Part shown: positions 63,258-64,000 of the stretch, piece by piece | How the letters are laid out: each line of letters begins with the position of its first letter | Numbering within the stretch: position 1 is the first letter of the stretch | NCBI GenBank assembly: GCA_039587215.1 | Contig: JBDHIW010000002.1 | Location: 1 to 64,000 of the forward strand | From: CAMYLY01 sp039587215 | GTDB taxonomy: Bacteria; Gemmatimonadota; Gemmatimonadetes; Gemmatimonadales; GWC2-71-9 | DNA: 64,000 nucleotides | Direction of reading: 5' to 3' | Translations under genes and position numbers: made by a program | Notes under the pieces: generated by a model | The model's input: only the letters and a program-made list of their open reading frames with translations | Databases searched by the model: none | Told to the model about the DNA's origin: nothing

Positions 63258-63865
63258 AGCGCATCCTCGTGACGGCATTCGCGTGGACGGTGCTGTCGTG
63301 CGGCGGAGAGGACGCCGCGCCCCCTATGGACATTGCGGTCCTCGGGAGCTCCCCGACCGACACGGCGCCGATGCCGGAGGTGCCCGAGGCCGTCCGCGGT
63401 GCGATGCGCGTGCGGATGTCCGGCACCGGGGCCCTCTCTGCCGGATGGCCGGCGGTGGCCGACTGGTGTCCCTCGATTCCCGCGCTGCAGATCGTAGCGG
63501 ACGACTCCACGTCGGGGTCCATCGTGCTGCTCCTGCCCGACGGTGGCGACTGGCCGGGGACCTATCCCGTGACGCATCCGGACTCGTCTCCCGGCACGCC
63601 GGTGGCGCACGTGGGGGTCCTGCTCGCGCCTGCCCGCCGAGGCTTCACGTTCCAGGGGGTGCGGGGGAGCCTGGAGGCCGAGCGGGACGGCCGGCATCTC
63701 TCCGGAGAGCTGCAGATCGACCTCCGCGAGGTCGGCAAGCCGCTGATGATGAAGTATGCGGCCGCCTTCGCCCGCATCGAGGTGACCGAGCGGACCGAGG
63801 CGGAGTGCCGGGACCTGGGATTGGGGCCCGACGCGATTCCCGAGCCCGGGGACGCGCCCGATTAG
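63254..63865 (+). CDS. Hypothetical lipoprotein
   Basis: 203 residues from the ATG overlapping the thioesterase stop. The N-terminus Met-Lys-Arg-Ile-Leu-Val-Thr-Ala-Phe-Ala-Trp-Thr-Val-Leu-Ser-Cys is a lipoprotein signal with lipobox Val-Leu-Ser-Cys (Cys16). The mature part looks all-beta, with Gly-Thr-Tyr-Pro-Val and a segment Phe-Thr-Phe-Gln-Gly-Val-Arg-Gly-Ser-Leu-Glu, and ends in a Pro/Asp-rich tail. No family recognised. Its TAG stop lies inside the -10 element of the next gene. Confidence 0.75.
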   Translation: MKRILVTAFAWTVLSCGGEDAAPPMDIAVLGSSPTDTAPMPEVPEAVRGAMRVRMSGTGALSAGWPAVADWCPSIPALQIVADDSTSGSIVLLLPDGGDWPGTYPVTHPDSSPGTPVAHVGVLLAPARRGFTFQGVRGSLEAERDGRHLSGELQIDLREVGKPLMMKYAAAFARIEVTERTEAECRDLGLGPDAIPEPGDAPD

Positions 63866-63868
63866 ATT
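63863..63868 (+). promoter_or_regulatory. -10 element of the last gene, leaderless type
   Basis: TAGATT, overlapping the preceding TAG stop, ends eight bases before the ATG at 63877. Confidence 0.5.
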
Positions 63869-63876
63869 CCCAAGCC

Positions 63877-64000
63877 ATGACTGACCGCTATTACCGCAAA
63901 GGGTTCGGCCTCAAGCAGGCCATTCTCCCGACGCTCACCGACGACTACCACAGTCAGGTCGTCGACCGAATGCGGGAGAGCGGCCACGCGCTCGCCGTCG
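63877..64000 (+). CDS. ispH: Probable 4-hydroxy-3-methylbut-2-enyl diphosphate reductase, 3' partial
   Basis: Only the first 41 codons are in the window. The N-terminus (Tyr-Tyr-Arg-Lys-Gly-Phe-Gly-Leu-Lys, then Asp-Tyr-His-Ser-Gln-Val-Val-Asp-Arg-Met-Arg) resembles the N-terminal extension of cyanobacterial, plant and Gemmatimonadota-type IspH, which precedes the Fe-S core. IspH makes the isoprenoid precursors IPP and DMAPP and needs a [4Fe-4S] cluster. The conserved cysteines lie beyond the window edge, so the call rests on the extension alone. Confidence 0.55.
   Translation, partial: MTDRYYRKGFGLKQAILPTLTDDYHSQVVDRMRESGHALAV

Overview
The window is one strand-switching, very compact, high-GC stretch of a bacterial chromosome. 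Envelope genes (an OmpA-like protein with thrombospondin type 3 repeats, a BamA-like barrel, an MMPL/RND transporter) point to a Gram-negative, double-membrane cell. The SufR-B-C-D-S-U cluster, the bactofilin-linked parAB operon, the Ser/Thr kinase with a 2TM domain and the overall style fit a Gemmatimonadota-like organism, but that is inference from gene content. No rRNA, tRNA, CRISPR array, insertion sequence or prophage was seen. A run of 6 N inside sufB marks an assembly join, so this is a scaffolded assembly.

Layout. 1-7.5 kb: MMPL transporter, secreted serine hydrolase, MIP18-type protein, RNase D, a thioesterase-alpha/beta hydrolase fusion, peptide deformylase. 7.6-14 kb: Fe-S assembly operon sufR-B-C-D-S-U plus a Rieske protein, with a likely SufR operator. 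14-17.1 kb: orphan zinc-finger anti-sigma-like protein and an ABC exporter closed by a strong intrinsic terminator. 17.2-24.2 kb: mnmG (frameshifted as read), two perfect parS sites, then an overlapping operon parA-parB-M23 peptidase-bactofilin-nif3-capA; this is probably close to the replication origin. 24.1-31.2 kb: queG with a small frameshifted partner, small membrane proteins, a PLP enzyme, LOG protein, deoxyhypusine synthase-like protein, glpD and a methyltransferase. 31.2-38.4 kb: beta-oxidation pair fadI-fadJ, proline dehydrogenase, rsgA, DUF1015 protein. 38.4-45.4 kb: fused 2-oxoacid dehydrogenase E1, Ser/Thr kinase, Lon. 45.4-50.3 kb: two regulators with clear operators, a hypothetical gene without a usual start codon, a degenerate M28 peptidase-like protein and a secreted propeller. 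50.4-59.4 kb: domain-permuted aconitase, a glycoside hydrolase-like protein, OmpA, then selW-pfkA-helicase. 59.4-64 kb: TetR, PAS-Fis regulator, BamA-like protein, thioesterase, lipoprotein, and the start of a probable ispH.

The most notable item is at 55445-55678: a 77-residue SelT/SelW/SelH-family selenoprotein whose UGA codon (55475-55477) falls at the selenocysteine of a CxxU motif and is followed, 16 bases on, by a hairpin of bacterial SECIS type. Ordinary gene calling splits or misses it. Two genome-style observations also stand out. At least nine genes have a TAnnnT -10 element only 6-9 bases before the start codon, which suggests leaderless transcripts. Six of ten convergent gene pairs overlap by exactly four bases, sharing CTAG, TTAG or CTAA at their stop codons.
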